Source: Hyperoplus lanceolatus (taxonomy: Eukaryota > Chordata > Actinopteri > Uranoscopiformes > Ammodytidae). From it: a DNA stretch of 64,000 nucleotides. Each line of letters starts with the position of its first letter. Position 1 is the stretch's first letter. Both the position numbers and the translations under genes were made by a program. The stretch is taken from the NCBI GenBank assembly GCA_026929865.2, contig CM049407.1:15020001-15084000 (forward strand), written 5' to 3'. Of this stretch, positions 34,151-48,866 are shown piece after piece. The notes under the pieces are model-generated. The model searched no databases and had not been told where the DNA came from. It was given only the letters and a program-made list of their open reading frames with translations.

Positions 34151-35651
34151 TAAAGGTAACATATTATACACTTTGCTGTCAATTTTATATGGTCTAAGTA
34201 GTCCCTAATACTTATTTTTTAGATGTTTGCTGAAAAACCCGTTCAGATCATTTATTGTAGCAAGCCTTATACTCTGATTGTCCTCTGGTCTCAGGATTAG
34301 GCTACCTATATTTTTTGCGATCTGGCTGGCCCCTCCCACCTCTCTGCCGGGCTTTCTTTTCTTGTGCTCTCGCGATACTAGAGAGACACTACGTGAGTCG
34401 TGACTGCGAACCACATAGACATTATAATGTCTATGGCGAACCATGTCCATGCTGCGAACACAGTGTTTACCCGGAGGCCCCGGGCCTGAGCTAAGCTAAG
34501 AGAACAGTTTGACATGACCTGACATGATTAAAACCAGTGAAAACAGTAGCTTCAAAGTTTGATTTCTACAAGAATATCTTCCCATCCTTTGTCATGTTAA
34601 AACGAGTGTGTTATGAGCAAAACTTGGTGCTACAACAGAAGCTACATGGGCGCTAACACTAAAAATAAGACTCAGACGATAAAATAAACTAAAAGTACCA
34701 CACACATCAGCGAAAAAAATATCTTCAAAATTGACTTCCACACTATTAAGTTACAATCCTTTGTCCTGTTAAAAAGGAGGCATTTCCAGACTGGTGTGGG
34801 TAAAAGAAATATGTTTTTATGACCAAAATCTCAATGCTTGTCTCGAAGCTAGCCCGTGAGCTACCGGCTAAAAATACCACACAAATCAGTGAAAAAAATA
34901 TCTTCAAAATTGACTTCCACACTATTAAGTTACAATCCTTTGTCCTGTTAAAAACGAGGCATTTCCAGACTGGTGTGGGTAATAGAATTAGGTTTTTATG
35001 AGCAAAAGCTGAACGCTTGTCCCAAAGCTAAATAGCTATACACCAGTCAGGCAAAAATACCAATAAAAACATTTCTTTCAGTTTCACTGTTTGCAAAAAC
35101 CCACAAGTAGCTTCCTATCCGTTGTGTTATTAAAAACGAGGCATAGACTGCTGTGGTTAAGATAAATTAGTGGAGTATGAGCAAAAGCATTCTGTGTTGG
35201 TGTAACATTCAGGCTGTAGGCTATGGTCATCTTGTCGCTTAGCGGGGAAAGCAACATGGCTGTCGCTCGGAAAATTTTCAAGAGGATCTCATGGGATCTC
35301 GGGCACGGGATCTCAGGGCCGTGGACCAATAAGATATGGGGGGGGGGGGGGTTATCATAGACTACTGCACGGTGGAAATTTCTGGTTACTAATGTGGGGG
35401 GGAAGCATCGGAAGCATGGACATATAAAGAAAATATGGGGATGTGGCTGTGCCGACTATTACGTAATAGTCGGCGAGAATTCTGACTGGAGTATATTGGG
35501 GGGAGGGGTGGGGGTTTCAGAAAGGGGGACAGTGAGAAAAGGAGAGATTGTTATTTTTTTTTATATTTTGGCAGTCTCTAGGCATACCGTGGCCCCATGG
35601 ATATGTTAGAACACATTTAAAAAGTGCATTTAGCATAATATGTGACCTTTA
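34151..35651. mobile_element. MITE-type element (1501 bp) with AACTT duplication and internal repeats
   Basis: Inverted ends TAAAGGTAACATATTAT and ATAATATGTGACCTTTA, flanked by AACTT at 34146-34150 and 35652-35656. Inside are about four degenerate tandem units of roughly 180 bp (34515-35200; the middle two are near-identical over about 110 bp) and two perfect palindromes (34414-34435, 35451-35474). No transposase. Confidence 0.78.
34515..35200 (+). repeat. degenerate ~180-bp tandem repeat, about four units
   Basis: The segments starting near 34698 and 34877 share AATATCTTCAAAATTGACTT and ACAATCCTTTGTCCTGTTAA. Weaker copies occur near 34530 (ATCCTTTGTCATGTTAAAAC) and 35090 (ATCCGTTGTGTTATTAAAAA). 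Confidence 0.75.
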
Positions 35652-35766
35652 AACTTGATATAGCATATTTAAACACACTAAATCAAACGTTTCATTTATG
35701 TTTGACACTTTCCCGTGCATGGAAATCACTTTAGTTTTTGGCTAAATCCAAAAACTAAACTAAAAT

Positions 35767-36029
35767 GTTTTTATGATCGAATATTACCTGTGCTAAATAA
35801 CCAATAGACTCATCAATTTCGAAATGTTTGCTGCATGTGGATATTTTTTGACAAAAGTGCAATTCTAATATGCAGCAGCTTTTGTGTACCTGCATGCAAT
35901 GCACACATGTGCCATGTGTGATTCGATCTCTCAACACTCCCTACAAAAAGAACCTTAAACATTGAAAACTCATTAACTCAACATACCTTGCTGACCCAAT
36001 AATCTCGCTTTGTGGTAGCTACACCCGCC
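35767..36029 (+). repeat. 260-bp direct repeat, copy 1
   Basis: Matches 38077-38334 at high identity in the same orientation (shared AAAAGTGCAATTCTAATATG, TGTGTGATTCGATCTCTCAA, CATACCTTGCTGACCCAATA). Nature unknown. The GGGGAGAG-ended copy B lies between the two. Confidence 0.85.
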
Positions 36030-36573
36030 TACTGTCCAACTTTGGTCCATGTTTCTACTTATACTTTTTATACTGATATGTACTGATAATGTAATATATA
36101 ATATGCATATGTTTATGCTGTCTTGACACTTGCTCTAATCAAATGACAATCATCAACAATGCTGGAAGAGAAACAAAACAAAGAGGTGGTTTAATGACTG
36201 TATTTCAATCAGTGGAACCCCCTCTGATGAAGTAAGGACTATTGTTGCCATGTGCTGTGCAGATATGCACATATCTTGTTTTGTTGTTTTGGTACAGGAG
36301 AACATCTTCTTTGTGTATGTATTGTATATTCATTGTGTTTGTTTAAGTCAAGTCTATCGGTTGTTGCCACAGAGATGGCTCTCTGACTGAAATATTAAAA
36401 AAGTCGGAACAAACTTCTTGAACTTTTGTTTGAGCAATAATAAGGCTATCCGGTAAAGCTATGTAACCTAAAGGGGTTATAGCCAAAACAAAACAAGAAG
36501 GGGTCTACTCCTAAACTAGCAAAGCTGACCAAGGCATACAAATCATATGCACTCACACACACTTCCGTTGTGC

Positions 36574-37589
36574 TCATAGACTGTAATGCAAGACAAATCC
36601 ATAAGACAATTACTTATTTAAGGTTTATTTAAAGTAAATATTTTACAAAGATTGAAGGACACTTTTCTTAAACAAGGCCTAGCAGATCTAATGGTTTTAC
36701 CTGCAAAGCTCACAATGACAAAGTCACCATCATCATCTTTCTGGCCATCTGAACTCTCATCAGTGGTGTCGTTAAGTGGAATGGAGATGTCAGTCTCTTC
36801 AGAGCTACTGTAGACAATCACTTTCTTTTTGGTGACCAGCGTAAACAGCCATGCCAATGGCACAACTCTCAGAAATGTACTTTGCACTAGCTGATCCGCC
36901 CTTGAAGAACCAACTGCCACCTGGCATATGCGATTCCCCCTACATTTCTGCCTTTAAATCAAGGCTCAAAACCCATCTGTACACCCTGGTTTTTCCTCTC
37001 CATTAACTATCTTACCTCTTCACTACTATCTTTGTTTATATGTGAATGTATGGGCTTCATGTCTTTTATTTTTGTTATTGTTATTTCATTGTTTACCTAC
37101 TGAATGCACTATTTACAGCACTTTGGACAGTGCAAACTGTTATACATGTGCTTTTATACATACATTTTACTTACTAACTTACTTATAACTCACCTAGGCC
37201 CTCTGGCACAAATCACCCCAACCCCAGAATTTTGGATAATAAGCATGATACAGCAGTTTAGGGCTGACATTGTTCGAACTATATAGACACAAAGTGTAGC
37301 ATACTGAAGCACTAAAACATATGTCAAATGTTTTCAAACGTGTCTATAATTGTTCAGACACAATAATCAAAAAACCTTGATCATGGAAATTTTACTTTTA
37401 GAGGCAAAAAACAGTTTTTTGAGCTTAAATGTGCTTATATCTTATTCCATGTTTCTCCCTTCTTTACAGGATGAGTTAAATGGATGGCTCTTCTTAAATA
37501 TGTGGTCACATTTCCAATTTCTTCTATGGTTTTCTAGAAACAAGGGGTGGCACAACTTCCCCACCGGCACAACTTAGGCCACTCTCCCC
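36574..37589 (-). mobile_element. copy B of the GGGGAGAG-ended transposon, inverse and truncated
   Basis: Reverse-complement relative of 8852-11086, ending AACTTAGGCCACTCTCCCC before TA (37590-37591). It lacks the last about 270 bp of copy A at its left end and lacks the nested 933-bp insert. The minus strand 36618-36920 carries the longer tail frame (VIVYSSSEETDISIPLNDTT...GDFVIVSFAGK). Confidence 0.82.
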
Positions 37590-38076
37590 TATGAATTAAA
37601 GAACCCGATAGATGAATCAACATTTTGTTCATCTTTTGCTGAGCTGAAACGTGATGGTTTTATTTCTATTCCTATTCCAAGATAAGTTATCGTCTACTAA
37701 TGTACATGACACGGACATTTAGGCAGGTTATCTCTAAAATTCTATTATTATCTAGCCCTACATGTTCCCATGAATAACCAACGTTGCTGCATATGAACAT
37801 AGGAAAACCATATAATTAAATTGTATTTAATATATAAATAAAGATAAACTAAGTATAGCTCAGTGCATTAGGCCCATGTATCGCTTCAGTAGCTGAAGGG
37901 TTAGGAATGATTGTAGGCTACATTTTAGGCAACATGACATAAAAACACTATTCACACTAAATATTGAAAAATGTTTCTATTCATGAGGTCCTTATTTGGA
38001 TGTGTGCATATTAAGCCCAGTAGCCTAAATAGGCTATTTTATTTAGAAAATAAAAAAAACATGCTTCAGAGAATGT

Positions 38077-38334
38077 TTTATGATCGAAATTTACCTGTGC
38101 TAAATAGCCAATAGACTCATCAAATTAGAAATGTTTGATGCATGTGAATATTTTTGACAAAAGTGCAATTCTAATATGCAGCAGCTTTTGTGTACCTACA
38201 TGCAATGCACAGATGTGCCATGTGTGATTCGATCTCTCAACACTCCCTACTAGGAGAACTATAAACATTAAAAACTCATTCAACTCAACATACCTTGCTG
38301 ACCCAATAATCTCACTTCGTGGCAGCTACACCCC
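38077..38334 (+). repeat. 260-bp direct repeat, copy 2
   Basis: Second copy of 35767-36029. It is also bordered on both sides by GGCTATTTTATTT and ACATGCTTCAGAGA segments (38034-38074; 38341 onward and 39765-39779), indicating a local tandem duplication. Confidence 0.8.
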
Positions 38335-38364
38335 TAAATAGGCTATTTTATTTATTTTATTTAA

Positions 38365-39753
38365 GGCGAGACACGGCAGGCAAAAACATCGTTTTTTTAA
38401 GCACTGGTCAATTTTGAGATTTGTGTCTATTTAGCTTCCATAACATGTCTTCTTTCATACTAGTATGGATAAAAGGTCCAAAATATACGTTTTAGGTGTT
38501 TATTTTACTACACTTTGACTGCTTGCGTCTGTATTTTGCTCCTAAATTCGTCAAAAGTGAGCATTCTAACGTAACATACAGCACCGCGACCGCTGTATGA
38601 ATCATAATAACCATGGTACTGTTGGAAAGCTCTGAATCTCAAGAACAACGTTATCTGATCCAAATATGGTCATTTCCTTTGTATCAGTAACCAATCGTGA
38701 AAGTGTGAGGAGGGATTCAATGCTAGGAAAGCGACCTCATTGGCTAATGCACATTTCTGACGATGTGATTCGCTAAAAGGCATCACGTGATGCTAGCCCC
38801 GGGTAGCTCGAAAATCACAAAATAAAATGGGAAAAACGTCGAAAATATGCCAAACCAAGACAAAAAAAATACTTAATCAATTGGCTACGGACATTACATG
38901 ATCGCCATTTTAAGGGGAGAAGTGTTAAAGACATGTAAATCACGCCGATCACGTCGGAGAGACACAGACTGTCAGACGATCAAAGGTGAGATGGTGGGGA
39001 GAGAGAGCGTCTGTGCCGACAGGAGCAGGTTGACAGACAGTTGCTAATAATGAATTAACCACGTTTAAGTTAGCATGTGGATGTACATGTTACTATGCTA
39101 TGGTTTATATATGTTAAGCAGTGGTAGGCCTATATGGCATTGAGGGGTGTAGGGCCTAATTCAATAAATTACTCTGGCTATAATCAGTGATTATCAGCAG
39201 AATTCACGTTTTTATCTTTAACGTCCGTTTTCTCAAAATGAGCTTTTTCCAATACTCTGCGAAAGATATCTCAACTTCTAGACCACTGACATCAACCAAA
39301 CTTTCTATGATCATTCATAGCACTATTTTAAAGGTTTTTACACAAGGATTTGTTAATATATTGTTAATTGTCTGATTTATGATACATTTTCCTCCTAAAA
39401 ACATGCCGAAAATGCATTTCTAAGACATGTACATAGTCTTTTTTGAATTATTAAATGAAAAAAGGCTGTATCCAAAATCTGTTGTGTAAAAACTTTATAA
39501 ACTAATATGTGGTTAAAATAAAATAAAGATTTTAACTCTGGCTTAATCCAACATCTCAAAATTTTTCTCGAAAAATGACCCAAATTTACGCATAATTGGT
39601 TAAATATTGCCATATTTGCATATTTAATAAAATATTAAAGAAAAACATGTAATACAAAAAATAATTGTGTTAGTGTCAGTAATCAACTGGCAAAGTTTCA
39701 TGATGATATCTATAAGTTAAAAAAAAATCCCTATTCACCTGGGGTGTCTCGCC
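38365..39753. mobile_element. TTAA-flanked DNA element (1389 bp), GGCGAGACAC ends
   Basis: Ends GGCGAGACAC and GTGTCTCGCC are perfect inverted repeats with TTAA at 38361-38364 and 39754-39757 (piggyBac- or Kolobok-type duplication). No transposase frame found. It sits inside the duplicated GGCTATTTTATTT/ACATGCTTCAGAGA junction. Confidence 0.78.
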
Positions 39754-39949
39754 TTAAAAAATAAAAAACATGCTTCAGAGACTAATACACCAGTTGATTT
39801 TTTGTGCGACTGGCTGTGGTAAACGCCTCCATATTGCTGCTGCAACATGACTTTAAAGAGTTGTCCTCCAGCTCTTTCATCACTTAGTTGATTTGAACGC
39901 ACCTCCGGCGTTCAGCATCCAGACATGGCAGGTGTCCTGCCCTTGGACC

Positions 39950-40214
39950 AAGGTGCGCCCATAGCGACAAGTTGATGGACACCGCCGCCAACCAATAGGA
40001 GACGTCCTTTGCCTCAGTTTCCAGAACCTCGGCATCTGATTGGTTGCTAAGGGCGGGGCCCTGTCATCCAGAGCTGTAGTCCTGTCAGCCGGGGCGGCAC
40101 GAATCCTGGAGGAGAGAGACGACACGGATTGATGAAATAAAACCACCAAATCACATAAACAAAGAATTTGTGCCAGGAGATGATCCCATAGTCGCCGAGG
40201 TCGACGCAGAAAAG
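39950..40214. promoter_or_regulatory. GC-rich promoter-like block with CCAAT and GC boxes
   Basis: In an AT-rich window this block is GC- and CpG-rich. It holds CCAATAGG, the inverse CCAAT box GATTGGTTGCTAAG, and the GC box GGGCGGGGCC. AGAAAAG|GTAGCG at 40214/40215 could be a splice donor on the + strand. Position and strand suit a noncoding first exon feeding fry, but no transcript evidence is available. Confidence 0.45.
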
Positions 40215-40215
40215 G

Positions 40216-42343
<2,128 letters not shown>

Positions 42344-42370
42344 TATAGGTACACAGACACCCTGTCTGAC

Positions 42371-44998
42371 TTTGCCTCAGGTTCTTGAAAACAACAGAAT
42401 AAATACCCATTTACTCAAGGTGTTCTGAGAAGCCTGTTTGAGCCTTGTGTTGTATAATGATAGAGTTTTAGTGGAGAGTTAATTCTTTTGACTTATGTGT
42501 GTATTGTGTGTTTGAGTTTGGACTTGAGATAATTAAATGGGGGAATGTTGTATCACTGCTGTTATATTTGATTGAGCTCTGAGGCTGTTTGCTGATGAAT
42601 TAGTCCGCACCTTAGAGATCCCAGAGATAGTGTTGCATAACACAGTTCTAAATGTGTATGGAAAGGCTGATGGGCATGCGGTGTACACTGTGTTTGTATG
42701 TGCACTTCCAGAGCTAATATCCATGCAAATGAATGTCTTCTCAAGCCTTGGGCGTTTAGCCAAATACAATGATGATTTTATCTTACAAGGAACCGCAGAG
42801 ACCAAAAGCAAACATCGTAAGAATATAATTCATGGAAGTGTTTTCTGAACCAGATTTCTGACTAATTGCACAAGTGGATTTATTTTTTCTGTACTGGGCT
42901 CAAGGGGGCACCATTGTAGAGCTAGTGTGTAGGCCTCATGATGACAGGAGAAAAGACAAAGGTGGAGGACAACCGACTGTCACTAGTGTAGTACTACTAC
43001 AATCAGCTGTGAGGGCAGTGGCAGGAATCAAATATGTTGTACAGATGTACTAAACCAGAACTCAAGTTTACTTGAAACATTTCTTCTGAGATTTTTTAAT
43101 CGAAAGACCCAAACCATTTTCTGTTGAGTAGATTATGTTTTGTTTTGGTATGAGCTGAAACCCTTGCTGCCCTGCTGCCTGCTGTGAGACCTAGGATCTG
43201 CCACCCACACTCAACTCCTGCTTCTTCAGAGATTCAAAGGAATTAAAAAAGGAAATGGCAATTTAGTCAACAATCAGGCTACCACTGCCTTGTTAATGAT
43301 AATCGCACAGCTTTAAAAGGCACCCGCAGGCTCCAAAGCATGTCAAGAGGGAGGCTGCAATCATGTTAAAGAAATCACCGCCAAGAGAATCGAAGCAGGG
43401 CCCTGAGTGCACACGTCAATCAGCAAAATGCATGCATTGACATTCACTATATGAGAGCCTGGGGCTGTTATACCAGTTTTAGGACTCCACCAGTGCATGT
43501 TACATTACCAATTATCAATGCTAGATCCATAATCTATAATGTCATAAGCATCAGTAATAATATTTTTAATGGATGTTAAAGCAGCTATGAAGAACTTTCA
43601 GTTGTTGTTGATTCTACCGACACCTTTCATCTAAACAGTATTGTTTTAACGACAACAGCGACCAAGCGCTTGCCAGCGGCACATACATTTATGAGTGAAA
43701 GAGAGACCGCAGGATGCATTGCAATGATGTAATGTATTTATATAGGACAATGTAAGATAAAGAATGATAATATGACAATGGTGAATCAAAGTAAACTTTG
43801 ATTTAGTACCGGTCATAAACACGTGCTGTTAATTGTTTTGTCAAAGTTCCTTGGATAAAACGAACCCGTGCAAAAGCATTAACAATCGCTCTATAAAAAT
43901 AGCGTTGTTTTCACTGATGGTTTTGTTTTCTGTTACAGGTCATTTATTATGATCAGAGTAAAAAATCAGACTGTTTCTTAAACATTTCAAAGTTCCTTGT
44001 TGGAGCTTTAAATAAAATGCGTCTAAGTCATTGTTACTTGGTCTTTGCTTTGGCCGACAACACCACCCACATGTCTAACACACTAAAAATAGTCCTGTTT
44101 TGCTGGTGCTGGTGTTGACAAGTGCTACAAATTTCAAATAAATCTTTTTAAATCTCAACTAGTTGGACAAAAATGTTTGTGATGCAAAGCTCCATTATTT
44201 GACACAAAGGCATATGATTCTCGCGTGGGGCAACTCCCTGTCATTAATTTCACCCTTCAGCCCAGTGAACCCCTGAGCTGGAGTGTCGCTAAAGTGCGTA
44301 AGCCCAAAGTAAACTTGTTTATGTCCTCAGGCCTCCTGTTAGACCGGGTTGCTGAGCATCTGAGGGCGATCTGGGCTACTGTTAACATGGCAACATTTTT
44401 GAGTGACAGGAGAAATAAAAGGCTCTCCGTGGTATCAGAGGTCTCAGAGGGTGCAATTTAAGTCACATGTGTAAGGATGATAACCAGAGAAGCAGGGAGA
44501 GGTTTGCCTCCGAGACCACAAAGTCAAAAGAGGTGTGTGGTGTCTGCTAGTAGCATCTGGTGTAGTAAGTTTCAAGGCGGGAAATGTAGTAGAATAGTTC
44601 AGAAGAGGAAGTAAAGAAGCAAAGGAGATTGTTAATGATAATAATATGCCCCCAAAAGTGATCATGGCACATTCCTTGCAGTTTCCTTTTTACCAGCGTT
44701 TCTGCTTAGGAGAAGAAATAGTTTTATATTTCAGACAGTTTGGCTGGTAGGCAGTACTCCCTGTTAACAGGGATATCTTTTTATTTGTTTGACAGAAACA
44801 AGGAGACCATCACACATGATAAAATAGTGACTAAATGTTATGAGAGGAACATTGGTGTTTGTAAACAGAAGTTATTAAAATGTGATAGACTAGGAAAGAC
44901 ATGCATGACTGGAAGAGCGCTTAGATAAAATTATTATGACAGACTTGTTGTTTACCCAGTTATTCAGGCTAAGAACAGTATATGTCCCTGTTTTTCAT

Positions 44999-45036
<38 letters not shown>

Positions 45037-45715
45037 GGATTGTTTGGTTGTCTCAGTCAACCAAAGCATGTTTGCACAGTGGGTGGAAGGTGATTGTTAG
45101 CTCATAATTCATATTCAGGCTGATTCATGTGCTGACTAACCTGAGAAGAAATGAGGTCAAGATAATAACAAAGGAATAATTATGATTATGGATGTGACAT
45201 AAGAATCCAACTCCAGGTTTTCTTTTTTTTAATGTTATTTCAATAATTAAAATGCATTTGTTGGAGGGTTTTTATTAGAAGCTCTGTCCTATCTTGTCTG
45301 CAACACACCTACTGCACCTTACATGGATTGTTGATATCAACCGTCTACTCATATAACTTTTTTATTACCAACTAATCAGCTCTATAGCAAACAACAGGGT
45401 GACAAACATGAGTAGCTTGTCAGAGAACCTCTATCTATGGAGTCTTTTATCACCCATCTGCCAATGTGCAGCCACAGCCAGTAAACAAACAGTAGCTCAA
45501 GTTCAGTTTTCCCCCATAAGCTTTATTGTAGACTAACATACAGTATACAACATAAATCTAAAGACAGAATGATTTAAAAATAGCACATGTTTGTGGAATA
45601 AGTCTGTATATTATCTCATTGAACTCCCTGCTTTTGATTTATTTTGTCAACACATTCCTGTGGTTGATTGGTTAGCCAGAGTTGTCTGTTAATGACAGGA
45701 CAAAAAAACAATCTC

Positions 45716-45797
<82 letters not shown>

Positions 45798-48063
45798 CTT
45801 AATATTTGGCTATTGTACTCCCCTAGGGGATGGCACGCCTTTCTAACTGACTTTGGCACCATGCCTGCCCACGCTTATTTGCCACCCCTTAACTATTTCC
45901 TTCCCAGACGGATGATGGCGAAGCATATTTCAAGAAACCTGCAAATTTTAAACACAAATCACTTCAGATTGTACCTTTCTCTCAAGAAGTTAGAGAGTAT
46001 GTGATTTTTGTTTAATGATATCCATCAAGGATAAGTTCATCGGTGTTAAGAGCTGTTTCTATTACGCGGGTTTAACTGCCTTGGAATAAAGGGGAAAATA
46101 TCTAATATCTACCTGTCTTAAGAAAAATATAGATTAACATTTTAATCAGATATTGTTTTTATAAAAGAAGGACATTCTGTGTTGTACACATGCAACTTTG
46201 CAAGACACAGATGAAAATGTAGACACACGGTCCTGTTATTTATTATATTCACACAAACTTGTGTTGCGGTCTCTTAAAAGAGGATATGAAAGTTGTGTTG
46301 TTCTTGCATGTTCACACATGAGCTCTTGGGTGAGGCACTTAATGGGACTGATGTCATGACAATAGTAGCATAAACAGCAGGAAGTCACCTCAGGGTCAGT
46401 ATCTCCTGAGAGATAGCAACTATGCTAAACCGATGAGGATAAGAGAGCAGGATAGGGTGAACTAATAAGTATTGGAAGTCAAGATTCACCTTCAAGAATT
46501 AATACTGGTGTATTTTTTGTCTGTCTTGTGCAAAAGGGCTTATAAGGGAAAGATGCTCGGTAAGAGGTTGACAAGAATTTTTGTTAAACATTCTTTTTGC
46601 TCAGCGAAATAGCAATGAGTTTAGGTAATGAGTGCTTGTATTATTTTAGCTTTGAGAGTAAAGATGACTTTGCCAGTATTACAGGACCACACGTAATTAG
46701 GGCTAGACCAAAACATTGCACGGCACTTCCTCTAAGATTTGTTGTTGTAGATAAGGAGTAGGGAGGTCATTTGGGTTTTAAGGCCTACAAACTTTTTTGC
46801 CACGAAGAATGACTTTTAGCAAACCCATTTTACATCATGATGGACATCAATTCCTCCCTTGCATTTGTCAGTGTTTTTTTGGTTTTCTTTTGCTTTGTTT
46901 TGCTTCAACCAAACCCTCAGTAAGATGCATCAGTATGTGAAAATGTAGCAGTGGGAGCACATTTTAAACTGCTTGACGGTGCTACTTCAAATGTATCTTC
47001 TGAAAACACATCTGCTAATCAGAACTTTCAGCTAACTTTCACTCCAACAAAAAGTATTCTTTTTGGCTGTTCCTGTGTTCAGGATTCTTCCTGTTTGTGC
47101 TTAGCTTTGTTTCCCTCTTCTGTAAAAAGGGGTGTGTCTGCCCTGAGTAATCCTACACCATTAACACATTGAGGTTACTGTAACTGGCTAAACAGCCTCA
47201 ACCAGTGACTGCAGGGACTCTCAGCTCTTATTCACACCCACCCACATGACATGTGTTGGCTGTCTGATTCAAGCAGACACATGCCATTATGTTGTGCATT
47301 GCTTATTGTGTTAGACGGAGAAGATGAAAGAAGAAGAGACCCAGACAGGTGTGGGAGAGGGGACGTAAGAAAGAAATAATTTGCTCAATGCAATGAATAG
47401 AGAGGGGGCGGGTGTAGTTGGAAAAAAACCCAGAGAGAGAGAGGGGGGGGGGAGAACAAGAAGACGGTAAGAGAACCACCCAAACTTCCCAAACCACCCA
47501 ATCAAGCTGCGTTCTTGGAATTGGATCCCTCCCTTGTTCACCACCTGAGAGCAGAGAAACAGAGCTGTGCCTCAGAGCCTTGCTGAGAAAGACACCGAGA
47601 GGGAAAGAAACAAAGAACAGGTGAAAGCAAAAAAAAGGGCTTCTAAGGAGAAGACAGCTTAACTTTTAGAGAAATTAAAATTGGCTCTCAAACAAAAGAA
47701 GACAAGCAAGATATTTTATTTTTTCACTTCTATTTTTTCTTGAACAAGACAGGAAGAAAAAGACTAAAGAGGAGAACCTGAAGTCTCAGAAGAGCAGCTG
47801 TGTATCTGTAACAATAAAACAATGAGCTCACACTCTCTCTGGATTGGATGAAGTTGACATAAAGAGGTGAAATCCCCGTGAGAAGAAACTGGATACCAAA
47901 ATGGGGACACAAAGGAGATGAAGAAAATAATAACAGGGAATCAAGGACTGCCGGAACAGTCTGTTTAAATCTTTTTGGAAAGTCTTGCTTTTCTGGAAGC
48001 TTGCTTTTTTTATTTTTTTTTTTATTTTTATTACTTTTAAGGCATGTAGTGCCTTCTTATTAG
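42371..48063. other. intergenic or fry 5' intron with microsatellites only
   Basis: (TG)n at 45000-45034 and 45720-45793. A purine-rich stretch lies at 47320-47640. No coding exon or complete transposon was recognised. Confidence 0.5.
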
Positions 48064-48145
48064 CTTTGAGAAGTGCCAGGTTTTGTTAAAAGACTACCTG
48101 AAGTGGGTTCAGCTCCTTTGGCGCCGTGGAGCCATCAGTGAAGAC

Positions 48146-48386
48146 ATGTCTCTAGAAGATGTAAGAAGCAGAAGCACTGTCAGCCTGGGGGCTAAAAGCA
48201 GCACATCAGACCGCTCCAATGGAGACCCTCAGGAGAAGGAACTGGAGAACCAGAGCCAAGGCCAGGATGGAATAGTTATGGAGCGTATTGCCTCGCTGTC
48301 GTTGGACATGTTTGACCCCAGTGACTTCACTGGGAGGTTTACTAAGATCCAGTCCAGGTCAAGGAAGAGGGTACAGATCAACACAG
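48146..48386 (+). CDS. fry: candidate fry alternative first coding exon 1a
   Basis: ATG at 48146 opens 80 codons (MSLEDVRSRSTVSLGAKSST ... MERIASLSLDMFDPSDF ... SRSRKRVQINT) ending with one base before GTAGGT: phase 1, exactly what the shared exon at 59310 needs. Composition looks like real protein (Ser/Asp/Glu-rich, then basic), unlike the surrounding noise. A T-rich acceptor ending TTATTAG at 48063 suggests this may be spliced to a noncoding exon farther upstream. I do not recognise the peptide for certain; it could alternatively belong to a separate gene. Confidence 0.6.
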
Positions 48387-48866
48387 GTAGGTGCAAACAA
48401 GCTATGGATCATTTGTTTTTATTTTTTAGATGCGATATTACAAGACAAAAGCAAACAAGAAGAGAAAAATCACCAGAAGAGTCTGGCTTGTTGGTGGTTT
48501 CTCCGGCTGGAAAAGGTAGAAAGGCTGGTTGAACATCCTGCTGAAATAATGATTCTCAACTCCCAAACTGGAATGTAGGTTGGGTTTTTCATGCCCACCT
48601 GGGATTTAAAGTTTGAAATTTTTGATCTCTTTCTACCTGTCCAGACCTTGTCTGTCTCCCTGTGTATGCCATAACAAGGTTCTTCTTTGCTGGGACTCGA
48701 GGACCTTGACCTGAGTCTTTGTTGTGGCTTTTGTAGGCTCTGTGAAAAGTGATACCTTTGGTGTTTTGAAAAAAAGAAAAAAGCACAGGATTACTCCACT
48801 AAACCTCATTCTACCAAATGGTTAAAGACAAGCCTATGTGGTGTTGCCCTCTTATTCCAAGAGTGC

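Noticed and set aside
36618-36920. Possible host gene encoding a 100-residue acidic protein
   Set aside because: Near-identical frame occurs in a second transposon copy at 10466-10693, so it is a mobile-element protein fragment.
35767-38334. LTR retrotransposon with 260-bp direct repeats as LTRs
   Set aside because: Repeats do not start TG and end CA, there is no primer-binding site or coding, and the interior is another transposon copy.
39880-40149. 89-codon minus-strand open frame in the GC-rich block
   Set aside because: No recognisable domain; GC-rich sequence keeps frames open by chance, and the block looks regulatory.
48083-48145. Upstream extension of the exon 1a frame
   Set aside because: It starts with TTG, not ATG; the first ATG is at 48146.
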